Made by a program: the position numbers and the translations under genes
Source of the DNA: JBFHNV01 sp965365655
GTDB lineage: Bacteria; Pseudomonadota; Gammaproteobacteria; HK1
Direction of reading: 5' to 3'
Assembly (NCBI GenBank): GCA_965365655.1
Contig: CBDUCN010000303.1
Coordinates: 1-6,231, forward strand
DNA length: 6,231 bases
Shown here: piece by piece, positions 1-6,054 of the stretch
Numbering within the stretch: the stretch's first letter is position 1
How the letters are laid out: each line of letters begins with the position of its first letter
Notes under the pieces: model-generated
Told to the model about the DNA's origin: nothing
Database searches by the model: none
The model's input: the letters and a program-made list of their open reading frames with translations, nothing else

Positions 1-1775
1 ATCCCCTCCAGGCGCGCCTTGAGCTGCAGCGCCAGGTACAGCGAGTAGTGCCGGGCCTGCATCAGGTTCCCACCCTGGAACCACAGCCCGGGCTGCGGGG
101 TGGGCTTCCACATGTTGCGCAGTTCCCCCTCCCACGGCCCGGGGTCGTACGCGGTGCCGGAGCCGACGCCCCAGCACTTGCCGACCCGGTCGGCCACCTC
201 GGCCGAGATCAGCTGCTCGGCCCAGTCGGTCATCGGGCCATAGCCGGTCGCCAGCACGATCAGGTCCGCGGCGATCTCGTCGCCGTCGCTGAAGCGGATG
301 GAGTGCGGGTTGATGCGCTCGACGCCCGCGCTCTTCACGCGGATCGCGCCGTCGGCGATGAGCTGCGACGCGCCGACGTCGATGTAGTAGCCGGAGCCGC
401 GGCGCAGGTACGCGGCGTGGATCCCGGAGCCGTCCTCGCCGAACCAGCAGCGGAAGCCGGCGCGATCCAGCGCGTCGTACAGCGCGGCGTCGCGGCGCCG
501 GATCTCCTCGTACACCGGAACGTTCCACTGCGGCATCAGCCGCATCGGCGCCGACGCGACCGTGAGATCGGCGCGATCGGTCGTGATGCCGGCGGCCACC
601 GCCTGCTCGGAGTAGAGCTTGCCCCACGCGAGCTCCGACAGGCGCTCCGAGCGCGCGACGATGGTCGGCGAGCGCTGCACCATCGTTATCTCCGCGGCGC
701 CCCACTCCCACAGGTCCGCGCAGATGTCGTGCGCCGAGTTGTTCGCGCCGATGATCACGCAGCGCTTGCCCGCGTACGGCTGCCCGCCCGCGTGCGCGCT
801 GGAATGGCACAGCGTGCCCTGGAAGCTCTCGGCGCCGGGGAAGTCCGGCACGTTGGGACGCCCCGACAGGCCGGTCGCGATCACCAGGTGCGCGGGCCGC
901 AGCACGTGCGCGGCGCCGTCGCGGCGCACCGTCACCTCCCACGCGCCGGCGTCGTCCAGGTAGCGCGCGCCGGTGCACTCGGTCGCGCCCCAGAACGCGA
1001 TCTCCATGACCTTCGCGTACATCTCCAGCCAGTCGCCCAGCTTGTCCTTCGGGCTGAACACCGGCCAGTGATCGGGGAACGGCAGGTACGGCATGTGGTC
1101 GTACCACACCGGGTCGTGCAGGCACAGCGAGCGGTAGCGCTTGCGCCACGAGTCGCCGGGGCGCGCGTTCTTCTCGACGACGAGCGCCGGAACCTCGAGG
1201 CGGCGAAGGCGCGCCGCGAGCGCGAGGCCGCCCTGCCCGCCGCCGACGATCAGCACGTACGGCTGGCGCGTGTGACCGAGCTCGCGGCGCTCGGCCTCGC
1301 GCCGCTCCAGCCAGCTCAGGCGCCCGCGCACCGCGCCGTGCACGGTGCCCAGCTCGCGCGTCGCGCCGCGCTTCTCCTCGAAGCCCTTAAGCTCGCGCAG
1401 CGCCGTGAGCAGCGTCCAGCCGCGCCCGTCGCGCAGGCGCAGGTGCCCGACGCCGCGCCCGGCCGCGGTCTCGAACGTGAACCAGGCCTCGGTGACGCCG
1501 CCCGAGCGGGTCGCCGCGCCGTCGACGCGGAACGCGCGCGGGCGCACGCCGGCCGCGCACGCGTCCAGCATCGCCGCGACGTCGTCGCGGCCCTCGCAGG
1601 TCTTGATGTTCCACGTGAACGCGACGAGGTCGCGCCAGTAGCACTCGTCGCCGAACAGCGCCGCGGCGGCGCCCGCGTCCGCGCGGCCGAGCGCGTCCTC
1701 GAGGCGGCACAGCCACGCGGCGGCCTCGCGCCCGGGCGGGTCGTCGTCGTGACCCTCGGCGGGCTCGGCGTTCAT
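1..1775 (-). CDS. NTF2-like domain fused to flavin-containing monooxygenase (CzcO-type), 3' end outside window
   Basis: Probable FAD- and NADPH-dependent monooxygenase adding one oxygen from O2 to a small nucleophilic or ketone substrate in the cytoplasm. The frame stays open for 591 codons and runs off the window. Residues about 17-140 resemble an NTF2/SnoaL-like domain (WRDLVAFTW at 47-55). The FAD Rossmann motif GGGQGG lies at 178-183, preceded by a YVLIV strand. A flavin-monooxygenase fingerprint FQGTLCHSSAH lies at 318-328 (F318, G320, H324). The second dinucleotide-binding motif, GANNSAHD, is at 343-350, and the ATG motif LATGY at 508-512. The visible end (QGGNLMQARHYSLYLALQLK) is typical of the C-terminus of roughly 600-residue members, so probably only a few residues are missing. 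ATG 1775 is preceded by GGAG at 11 nt, a weak site. It is third in the GST-amidase-monooxygenase cluster, 55 nt after the amidase. H328 sits where Baeyer-Villiger enzymes usually carry an aromatic, so a strict Baeyer-Villiger role is not supported. Family confident, substrate unknown. Confidence 0.93.
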   Translation of the reverse strand, partial: MNAEPAEGHDDDPPGREAAAWLCRLEDALGRADAGAAAALFGDECYWRDLVAFTWNIKTCEGRDDVAAMLDACAAGVRPRAFRVDGAATRSGGVTEAWFTFETAAGRGVGHLRLRDGRGWTLLTALRELKGFEEKRGATRELGTVHGAVRGRLSWLERREAERRELGHTRQPYVLIVGGGQGGLALAARLRRLEVPALVVEKNARPGDSWRKRYRSLCLHDPVWYDHMPYLPFPDHWPVFSPKDKLGDWLEMYAKVMEIAFWGATECTGARYLDDAGAWEVTVRRDGAAHVLRPAHLVIATGLSGRPNVPDFPGAESFQGTLCHSSAHAGGQPYAGKRCVIIGANNSAHDICADLWEWGAAEITMVQRSPTIVARSERLSELAWGKLYSEQAVAAGITTDRADLTVASAPMRLMPQWNVPVYEEIRRRDAALYDALDRAGFRCWFGEDGSGIHAAYLRRGSGYYIDVGASQLIADGAIRVKSAGVERINPHSIRFSDGDEIAADLIVLATGYGPMTDWAEQLISAEVADRVGKCWGVGSGTAYDPGPWEGELRNMWKPTPQPGLWFQGGNLMQARHYSLYLALQLKARLEG

Positions 1776-1830
1776 GCGGATGGACACTCCGTGGTCGCGG
1801 GTGCGGGCGCGTGCCGGTGCGCGCGGGCGC

Positions 1831-3165
1831 TCACGCCGGGCGGCGCAGGTGCCAGTCGGTGACCTGCTGGTACGCGTGGCCGACGCGCAGCAGCAGCGGC
1901 TCGTGCCACCAGCGCGCCTCGATCTGCAGGCCGATCGGCAGCCCGTCGCCGGTGAAGCCGCACGGCACCGACAGGCCCGGCAGCTGCCCGAACGCGCCGG
2001 CGTAGGTGTTGCGGGTGCACGCGCGCGTGAGCTCGATCAGATCCGCGCCGCCGTCCACCGCGGGCACGCGCGTGTGCGACGTCGGCGACAGCAGCACGTC
2101 GACGCCGTCGAACAGCCGCGCGAGGCCGTGCTTCCACTGCTCGCGGGCGCGCAGCGCGTTCGCGTAGTCGACGCCGGTGTACGCGAGCCCGGTGCGCATG
2201 CGCTCGAAGGTCTGCGGGTCCATGCGCTGCGGGACCTCGCGCAGCCGCTCCGCGTGCAGCGCGCACGCGTCGCTGAAGATCACCACCGTCGCGTGCGCGT
2301 GCATCCGCTCGGCGCCCGGCACGTCCACGTCGACCAGCGTCGCGCCCTGCGACTCCAGCGCCTTCGCCGCGGCGAGCACCGCGTCGCCGATCGCCGGCTC
2401 CACGTCCTCGAGGTAGAAGTTGCGCGGCAGCCCGATGCGCACGCCCGCGACGCCGTCGCCGAGGCGCGGCAGGAAGTTCGCGAGCGGCGCGTCCACCGAC
2501 GACGGGTCGTCCGCGTCGTGGCCCGCGATCACCGCGAACACGCGCGCGACGTCGGCGACGCTGCGCGCCATCGGGCCGATGGTGTCCTGGCTCGCGCAGA
2601 CCGGGAACGAGCCCGCGTTCGGCACCCGCCCGACCGTGGGCCGCAGGCCGCTGACGCCGTTGAACGACGCCGGCAGGCGCACCGAGCCGCCGGTGTCGCT
2701 GCCGAGCGCGGCGACGCACAGGTCCGCGGCCACCGCGGCGCCGGAGCCGCCGCTGGATCCGCCCGGGATGCGAGACAGATCCCACGGGTTGCGGCACTGG
2801 CCCTGCACCGGGTTGTTCGAGCGCACGCCGAACGCGAACTCGTGCAGCGTGGACTTGCCGAGGATCACCGCGCCCGCCGCGCGCAGGCGGCGCACCACCG
2901 GCGCGTCGTGGTTCGGCACCCGCTGCGCGAAGTCCAGCGAGCCGCAGGTGGTGCGCAGGCCCGCGGTGTCGATGTTGTCCTTCACGACCACCGGCATGCC
3001 GTGCAGCAGGCCGGCCGCGCGGCCCGCGGCGGCGGCGCGGTCGAGGTCCGCGGCGGCCGCGCGCGCGCCCGCGTCGTCGATCGTGATCATCGCGTTCACG
3101 CTGCCGGCCGTCGCGTGCATGCGCGCGAGGCACGCGTCGGCCGCGGCGGCGGCGCGCGTGTCCAC
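1831..3165 (-). CDS. Amidase-signature family hydrolase
   Basis: Hydrolyses a C-N (amide) bond of a small molecule, presumably in the cytoplasm; no signal peptide is seen. The 444-residue protein is near the usual 450-500 of the family. Numbering from the GTG at 3165, the Ser-cisSer-Lys triad is complete. Lys62 lies in PVVVKDN; the cis-Ser is Ser137 in GGSSGGS (135-141); the nucleophile Ser161 lies in SDTGGSVRLPAS (156-167). The 24-residue Ser137-Ser161 spacing equals that of fatty acid amide hydrolase (217/241). GKSTLHEFAFG (103-113) is also typical. No gatB or gatC homologue is adjacent, so this is unlikely to be the tRNA amidotransferase subunit; an aryl or aliphatic amidase or an indoleacetamide-hydrolase-like enzyme are possibilities. 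The start is uncertain. GTG 3165 follows the GST stop by 2 nt but has GGAG 14 nt upstream. TTG 3171 overlaps that stop (TTGA) and has the same GGAG at a better 8 nt. ATG at 3120 is a third option. Tight linkage implies co-transcription with the GST gene. Confidence 0.94.
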   Translation of the reverse strand: MDTRAAAAADACLARMHATAGSVNAMITIDDAGARAAAADLDRAAAAGRAAGLLHGMPVVVKDNIDTAGLRTTCGSLDFAQRVPNHDAPVVRRLRAAGAVILGKSTLHEFAFGVRSNNPVQGQCRNPWDLSRIPGGSSGGSGAAVAADLCVAALGSDTGGSVRLPASFNGVSGLRPTVGRVPNAGSFPVCASQDTIGPMARSVADVARVFAVIAGHDADDPSSVDAPLANFLPRLGDGVAGVRIGLPRNFYLEDVEPAIGDAVLAAAKALESQGATLVDVDVPGAERMHAHATVVIFSDACALHAERLREVPQRMDPQTFERMRTGLAYTGVDYANALRAREQWKHGLARLFDGVDVLLSPTSHTRVPAVDGGADLIELTRACTRNTYAGAFGQLPGLSVPCGFTGDGLPIGLQIEARWWHEPLLLRVGHAYQQVTDWHLRRPA

Positions 3166-3167
3166 GC

Positions 3168-3908
3168 TCAAGCGTCCAGCTCCGGGTAGTGGCGGAAGAT
3201 GCCGTCCTCGTTGAACGGGATGCGGCGCTCCGACGCGAGGTACGCGGCGATGCGCGGGCGCTCGCGCACCCGGTCGCGGATCGCGAGCACCGCGGGCGCG
3301 TCCGGCGCGACGCGCGCCATCGCGCGCGGGAACGCGTACTCGAGCCCCTCGACGAGCTGGAACAGCGCGAGGTCCGCGACCGTGAGCGCGTCGCCGGCGA
3401 GCCACGCGCCGGCGGACGCGCACTCCTCGAAGTACGCGAGCCACTGCGCGAGCCGCTCGCCGGTGAACGCGCGCGCGGCGTCGCGCGCCGCGTCCTTCTG
3501 ATCCTCGTAGAACAGGCCCGCGGCGACCGGGTGGTGCGTGTCGTGCGCCTCGTCCACCGCGTCGAGCACCGTGAGCAGCAGCTGACGCGACGCGAGGCGC
3601 GCGGCCTCGCCGTCGCCGGCGAGCCCGTGCCGCTCGCCCAGCCAGTCGCAGATCACGGCCGTCTGGCCGATCACCAGGTCGCCCGCGCGCAGGTACGGCG
3701 GCGCGAACGCGGCGTGGCGCGCGGCGGCGCCGTCGCGCAGCGCGAGCACCGCCTGCACGCCGCCGCCGTCGGCCTCCGGGAGGCGCGCGAGGTCCACGTA
3801 GTCCGCGCCCGCCTCCTCCAGCACCAGGCGGACGAACTCGCCGCGGCCCTGCAGGAACGGCCAGTAGATCAGCTCGTAGCGGGCGTCGCCGGTGGGGGCT
3901 GCGGTCAT
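3168..3908 (-). CDS. Glutathione S-transferase family protein
   Basis: Probable cytosolic glutathione S-transferase conjugating glutathione to electrophiles or using it for isomerisation or reduction. The 246 residues fit the two-domain fold. The N-terminal thioredoxin-like part contains YELIYWPFLQGRGEFVRL (11-28), which resembles the Tyr-type (alpha/mu/sigma) active-site segment; Tyr15 is the likely catalytic hydroxyl, by analogy. FAPPYL (68-73) supplies the cis-proline loop and IGQTAVICDWL (80-90) the glutathione gamma-glutamyl-binding turn. The helical C-terminal domain includes the N-capping stretch LTVADLALFQ and ends RIPFNEDGIFRHYPELDA. The ATG at 3908 has a strong GAGGAG site 9 nt upstream, which fixes the start. 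It is first of three leftward genes, immediately before the amidase and then the monooxygenase, suggesting a role in the same substrate pathway. Family call is firm; class and substrate are inference. Confidence 0.93.
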   Translation of the reverse strand: MTAAPTGDARYELIYWPFLQGRGEFVRLVLEEAGADYVDLARLPEADGGGVQAVLALRDGAAARHAAFAPPYLRAGDLVIGQTAVICDWLGERHGLAGDGEAARLASRQLLLTVLDAVDEAHDTHHPVAAGLFYEDQKDAARDAARAFTGERLAQWLAYFEECASAGAWLAGDALTVADLALFQLVEGLEYAFPRAMARVAPDAPAVLAIRDRVRERPRIAAYLASERRIPFNEDGIFRHYPELDA

Positions 3909-3917
3909 CGGAAGCGT

Positions 3918-3923
3918 CTCCTC
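3918..3923 (-). promoter_or_regulatory. Ribosome-binding site of the GST gene
   Basis: The bottom strand reads GAGGAG, 9 nt before the ATG at 3908. It is the best Shine-Dalgarno match in the leftward cluster and decides the GST start. The downstream amidase and monooxygenase genes have weaker sites, consistent with translation from a shared transcript that begins upstream of the GST gene. Confidence 0.8.
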
Positions 3924-4373
3924 GCGTCGTGCCGGACGCCGCGGGCGGCCGGCGTGCGTCGTTTGCGTCGTGAGCGCGGGGCGCGACCGCCCTGGCCCTC
4001 GGGATCGAGCGCGGGACGGAAGCTGCTACGCCCGGCTGCACGGCCTAGCCTAAAGAGCCGTGCGGGACTCCGCCACGTTCGCGGTTTCGTTCATGCGCAC
4101 CTGCCTGCTGCCCCAGCTTCCCCCCTCAACAGAGGGAGCGGGTGGGTCGGGCCGAGATGCAGGTGCAGCAGAGACAGGAACGGCTGCTGAGCGGCACCGC
4201 GCTGCGATGCACACCGCGCCCGGCGTCCGCGGGCCGCGGCGGGGGGCGCCGCGCCGTCGCGCGCCGATCCACCGCGTCCGGCACGCGGTCGACCGGATTC
4301 CGTTCCGTTGCTGATCCGAGCCGCCGCACATACCTCTCTCGCCGGCCCACGCGCGATCCGGATCCTGCGCGGG
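3924..4373. other. Non-coding part of the divergent intergenic region
   Basis: No supported gene lies here: frames are open on both strands but show no family motif and have no good ribosome-binding site. This stretch must contain the promoter of the leftward GST-amidase-monooxygenase cluster. The only candidate seen is a bottom-strand TAGGCT hexamer around 4047-4052 without a recognisable -35 box at 17 nt, so no promoter is claimed. Visible structures are a 7-bp inverted repeat (4038-4063), a small CCCTC-AACA-GAGGG hairpin (4123-4136) and an 8-bp direct repeat TGCGTCGT (3955-3962 and 3964-3971). The 4200-4300 part is extremely G+C-rich. Confidence 0.6.
4038..4063. repeat. 7-bp inverted repeat in the divergent intergenic region
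   Basis: GCACGGC (4038-4044) and GCCGTGC (4057-4063) are perfect inverted arms separated by 12 bases of comparatively A/T-containing sequence (CTAGCCTAAAGA). It lies about 130 bases upstream of the GST start. It could be an operator for a dimeric regulator of the leftward cluster or a short RNA hairpin; a chance palindrome in GC-rich DNA is also possible. Confidence 0.4.
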
Positions 4374-4379
4374 CATAAT
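4374..4379 (+). promoter_or_regulatory. Candidate -10 box (CATAAT) for the DUF2817 gene
   Basis: CATAAT matches the sigma-70 TATAAT consensus at five of six positions and is conspicuous in such GC-rich DNA. No TTGACA-like hexamer is found at 15 to 19 nt upstream, so the call is weak. If used, transcription would start near 4386 and the DUF2817 message would have a leader of about 265 nt containing the 10-bp hairpin and all the 40-bp repeats. Confidence 0.25.
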
Positions 4380-4393
4380 CGGCGCGGCGCCGA

Positions 4394-4424
4394 GCGGGCC
4401 GGGGGTCACAGGGTCCCGGCCCGC
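4394..4424. repeat. Perfect 10-bp GC-rich inverted repeat (stable hairpin)
   Basis: GCGGGCCGGG (4394-4403) and CCCGGCCCGC (4415-4424) are perfectly complementary arms around an 11-nt loop. As RNA this would be a very stable stem. There is no T-tract after it on either strand, so it is not a canonical intrinsic terminator. It sits just downstream of the candidate CATAAT box and just upstream of the 40-bp tandem repeats, placing it in the probable leader of the rightward gene. Confidence 0.6.
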
Positions 4425-4450
4425 GGCCACATCGCGCCAGCGGGCGCACG

Positions 4451-4637
4451 GCCAGCGTCCTTCGGCGCGAGCATCGCACGGGCGAGCGCCGCCGGTACCC
4501 ACCGGGTCGAGCGTTGCACGGGCAAGCGCCGCCGGTGCCCACCGGGTCGAGCGTTGCACGGGCAAGCGGCGCCGATGACCGTCGGTGCGAGCATCACACG
4601 AGCGCGCGCCGCCGGTGCCCACCGGACGCGCATCACG
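4451..4637. repeat. Tandem array of 40-bp units upstream of the DUF2817 gene
   Basis: Units lie in strict 40-bp register: 4451-4490, 4491-4530, 4531-4570 and 4571-4610, followed by a partial unit from 4611. Units two and three differ at two of 40 positions. The first differs from the second at about 11 positions and the fourth from the third at about 13. The partial unit repeats the first 15 bases exactly, then diverges with a small deletion. The period is not a multiple of three, so a protein repeat is not being preserved. Two hairpins can form per central unit: CCGGT-NCCC-ACCGG (for example 4532-4545) and a bulged stem GCgTTGC-ACGG-GCAAGC (for example 4511-4527). In the first unit the second stem has C-G (4475/4484) where the others have T-A. 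In the fourth unit the first stem has A-T (4575/4582) where the others have G-C. There are no spacers, so this is not a CRISPR array. Role unknown. Confidence 0.85.
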
Positions 4638-4638
4638 C

Positions 4639-4643
4639 GGGAG
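4639..4643 (+). promoter_or_regulatory. Ribosome-binding site of the DUF2817 gene
   Basis: GGGAG lies 7 nt before the ATG at 4651 and directly abuts the degenerate end of the tandem repeat array. It supports 4651 over upstream in-frame starts such as 4585, which lie inside the repeats. Confidence 0.75.
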
Positions 4644-4650
4644 AACGGAC

Positions 4651-5787
4651 ATGCACGACCTGGTGAACGCGGCGCAGCGACATTTCGCGCACGAGTACCG
4701 CGACGCGCGCGAGCGCTTCCTCGACGCGTGCGCGCGCGCCGGCGTCGAGCCGCGCACCTACGAGAACCCGCTGCAGGGGCCGCACGGCGAGACCCTCGCG
4801 ACCGACGCCGCGTGGCTCGGCCCGGACGACGCGGCGCGCGTGATGGTGCTCGTGTCCGCGACCCACGGCGTCGAGGGCTTCCCGGGATCCGCCGCGCAGA
4901 TCGACTGGCTCGAAGCGGCCGGCGCGGCGTCGCTTCCTGCAGGCGTCGCGGCGCTGGTCGTGCACGCGATCAACCCCTACGGCTTCGCGTGGCAGCGCCG
5001 CGTGACCGAGGAAGGCGTGGACCTGAACCGCAACTTCGTCGACTTCTCGGCCGCGCTGCCCGAGAACCCCGGCTACGACGAGCTCGCCGACGCCCTCGTG
5101 CCGCCGGCCCTCGACGAGCGCACGCTCGCCGACGCCGACGCGCGCATCGACGCGTATCGCGCTCGCCACGGCGAGCGCCGCCTGATGGAGGCCCGGAGTT
5201 CGGGCCAGTACAGCCACCCGACCGGCATGTTCTACGGCGGCGACGGCCCGACCTGGTCGCGCCGCACGCTCGAGCGCATCGCCGCCGACCACCGCCTCGC
5301 CGACCGCGAGCTGGTCGGCGTCGTCGACTTCCACACCGGCCTCGGACCGTTCGGCTACGGCGAGCCGATCTGCGCGCACACCCCCGACACCCCGAACGTC
5401 GCGCGCGCGTACAAGTGGTACGGACGCTCCGTGACCCAGCCGGCGCTAGGCACCTCGTCGTCGGTGGAGAAGACCGGCCTCGCCGAGTTCGGCTGGGAGG
5501 CGATGCTCGGCGAGCGCGTGACCTTCGTCGCGGTGGAGTACGGCACGTTCCCGCCCGCGAACGGCCTGCGCGTGCTGCGCCAGGACCACTGGCTGCACGC
5601 GCACCGCAACGTCGACTGGAACGACGAGCAGACGCGGCAAATCAAGTCCGACATCCGACTGCACTTCGCGCCGCGCAGCGTCGACTGGCAGGAGATGGTG
5701 CTGTTCCGCGCACGCCAGATCGTGCGCCAGGGGCTCGCCGCGCTGGGCGGCGCCCCGGAGGCGGTGCTGGGCGAGGACGCGGGCTGA
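4651..5787 (+). CDS. DUF2817 family protein, M14-like zinc carboxypeptidase fold
   Basis: Predicted cytoplasmic zinc-dependent hydrolase (378 residues) of the DUF2817 family, related to M14 carboxypeptidases; substrate unknown. The expected metal ligands are visible: His72 and Glu75 in SATHGVEGFPGS (69-80), and His228 in DFHTGLG (226-232). DLNRNF (124-129) corresponds to the Asn-Arg carboxylate-binding motif of carboxypeptidase A (N126, R127). Glu296 in VAVEYGTF is the likely catalytic glutamate. No signal peptide or membrane segment is present at the N-terminus (MHDLVNAAQRHFAHEY). The ATG at 4651 has GGGAG at 7 nt; the same frame extends 22 codons upstream, but that part is repeat DNA and is excluded. 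The gene is transcribed away from the GST-amidase-monooxygenase cluster, and nothing in sequence ties it to that pathway. Possible roles are peptide or amide trimming, by family analogy only. Confidence 0.93.
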   Translation: MHDLVNAAQRHFAHEYRDARERFLDACARAGVEPRTYENPLQGPHGETLATDAAWLGPDDAARVMVLVSATHGVEGFPGSAAQIDWLEAAGAASLPAGVAALVVHAINPYGFAWQRRVTEEGVDLNRNFVDFSAALPENPGYDELADALVPPALDERTLADADARIDAYRARHGERRLMEARSSGQYSHPTGMFYGGDGPTWSRRTLERIAADHRLADRELVGVVDFHTGLGPFGYGEPICAHTPDTPNVARAYKWYGRSVTQPALGTSSSVEKTGLAEFGWEAMLGERVTFVAVEYGTFPPANGLRVLRQDHWLHAHRNVDWNDEQTRQIKSDIRLHFAPRSVDWQEMVLFRARQIVRQGLAALGGAPEAVLGEDAG

Positions 5788-5804
5788 CGCGCACGCGGGC
5801 GACA

Positions 5805-5846
5805 GAAGGCGTTTCCGACAGGGCCTTCCCGGGAAGGCGTTCCCGA
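5805..5846. repeat. Overlapping inverted and direct repeats after the DUF2817 gene (possible 3' end structure)
   Basis: GAAGGCGTTTCCGA (5805-5818) recurs as GAAGGCGTTCCCGA (5833-5846) with one mismatch. Between them lies a perfect 16-bp palindrome, GCCTTCCCGGGAAGGC (5823-5838). The central GCCTTC can pair with the GAAGGC on either side, and a third stem CGGGAA-GGCG-TTCCCG (5830-5845) is also perfect. These stems are mutually exclusive. The structure begins 17 nt after the stop codon and could be a transcript-end hairpin, but no T-tract follows, so a canonical intrinsic terminator is not claimed. Confidence 0.5.
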
Positions 5847-5978
5847 GCCCCGCCGGCCGGTGTCCGACCCGCCGCATCGAGCCACGACTGCAGCCTCACG
5901 GCACGCACGTCCGCCGTGCGCCACCGGCCCGCCCGGCGCCGCCAGCAAGCCCTGCCGCACCGCACCATCGCCCCGCAG

Positions 5979-6007
5979 TGGAAACACCCTGCCGCGACTC
6001 CTATGAT
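5979..6007 (+). promoter_or_regulatory. Sigma-70-like promoter for the gene starting at 6055
   Basis: TGGAAA (5979-5984, four of six matches to TTGACA) and TATGAT (6002-6007, five of six to TATAAT) are separated by exactly 17 bp. This is the best promoter in the window, set in otherwise GC-rich sequence. The predicted start near 6014 would give a leader of about 40 nt ending at the ATG at 6055. Confidence 0.6.
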
Positions 6008-6017
6008 TCCTGACTCC

Positions 6018-6037
6018 GGCCCATGGAACGGGCCCAT
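6018..6037. repeat. Short hairpin and direct repeat in the leader of the last gene
   Basis: GGCCC (6018-6022) and GGGCC (6030-6034) form a 5-bp stem with a 7-nt loop. GGCCCAT is also directly repeated at 6018-6024 and 6031-6037. It lies just after the predicted transcription start and before the ribosome-binding site, so it could be an operator half-site pair or a leader hairpin. Its small size makes chance a fair alternative. Confidence 0.35.
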
Positions 6038-6042
6038 CCGGC

Positions 6043-6047
6043 GAGGG
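6043..6047 (+). promoter_or_regulatory. Ribosome-binding site of the last gene
   Basis: GAGGG lies 7 nt upstream of the ATG at 6055, supporting that start for the partial gene at the right edge. Confidence 0.65.
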
Positions 6048-6054
6048 ACCGCCG

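Noticed and set aside
48..1862. Long rightward open frame of about 600 codons
   Set aside because: It is codon-aligned antisense to the flavin monooxygenase, is rich in Ala, Arg and Val with no family motif, and has no ribosome-binding site. It is a GC-driven shadow.
1774..3189. Long rightward open frame of about 470 codons, and a leftward 453-codon frame over the same region
   Set aside because: Both overlap the amidase, whose triad and signature are complete in the chosen frame. These products are low-complexity Arg/Ala-rich.
4123..4136. Small hairpin CCCTC-AACA-GAGGG as a terminator
   Set aside because: Only 5 bp of stem, no T-tract, and it is not at the 3' end of any gene.
3189..4190. 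Rightward 333-codon frame over the GST gene and the gap
   Set aside because: Antisense to a clear glutathione S-transferase, with no motif of its own.
4451..4637. CRISPR array
   Set aside because: Units are contiguous and divergent without unique spacers, and no cas gene is nearby.
4585..4650. N-terminal extension of the DUF2817 protein
   Set aside because: The extra 22 codons are tandem-repeat DNA; a ribosome-binding site at 4639-4643 supports ATG 4651.
4050..4757. Leftward 235-codon frame through the tandem repeats
   Set aside because: The 40-bp period changes reading phase in each unit, so no protein repeat is conserved, and the frame overlaps the DUF2817 start on the opposite strand.
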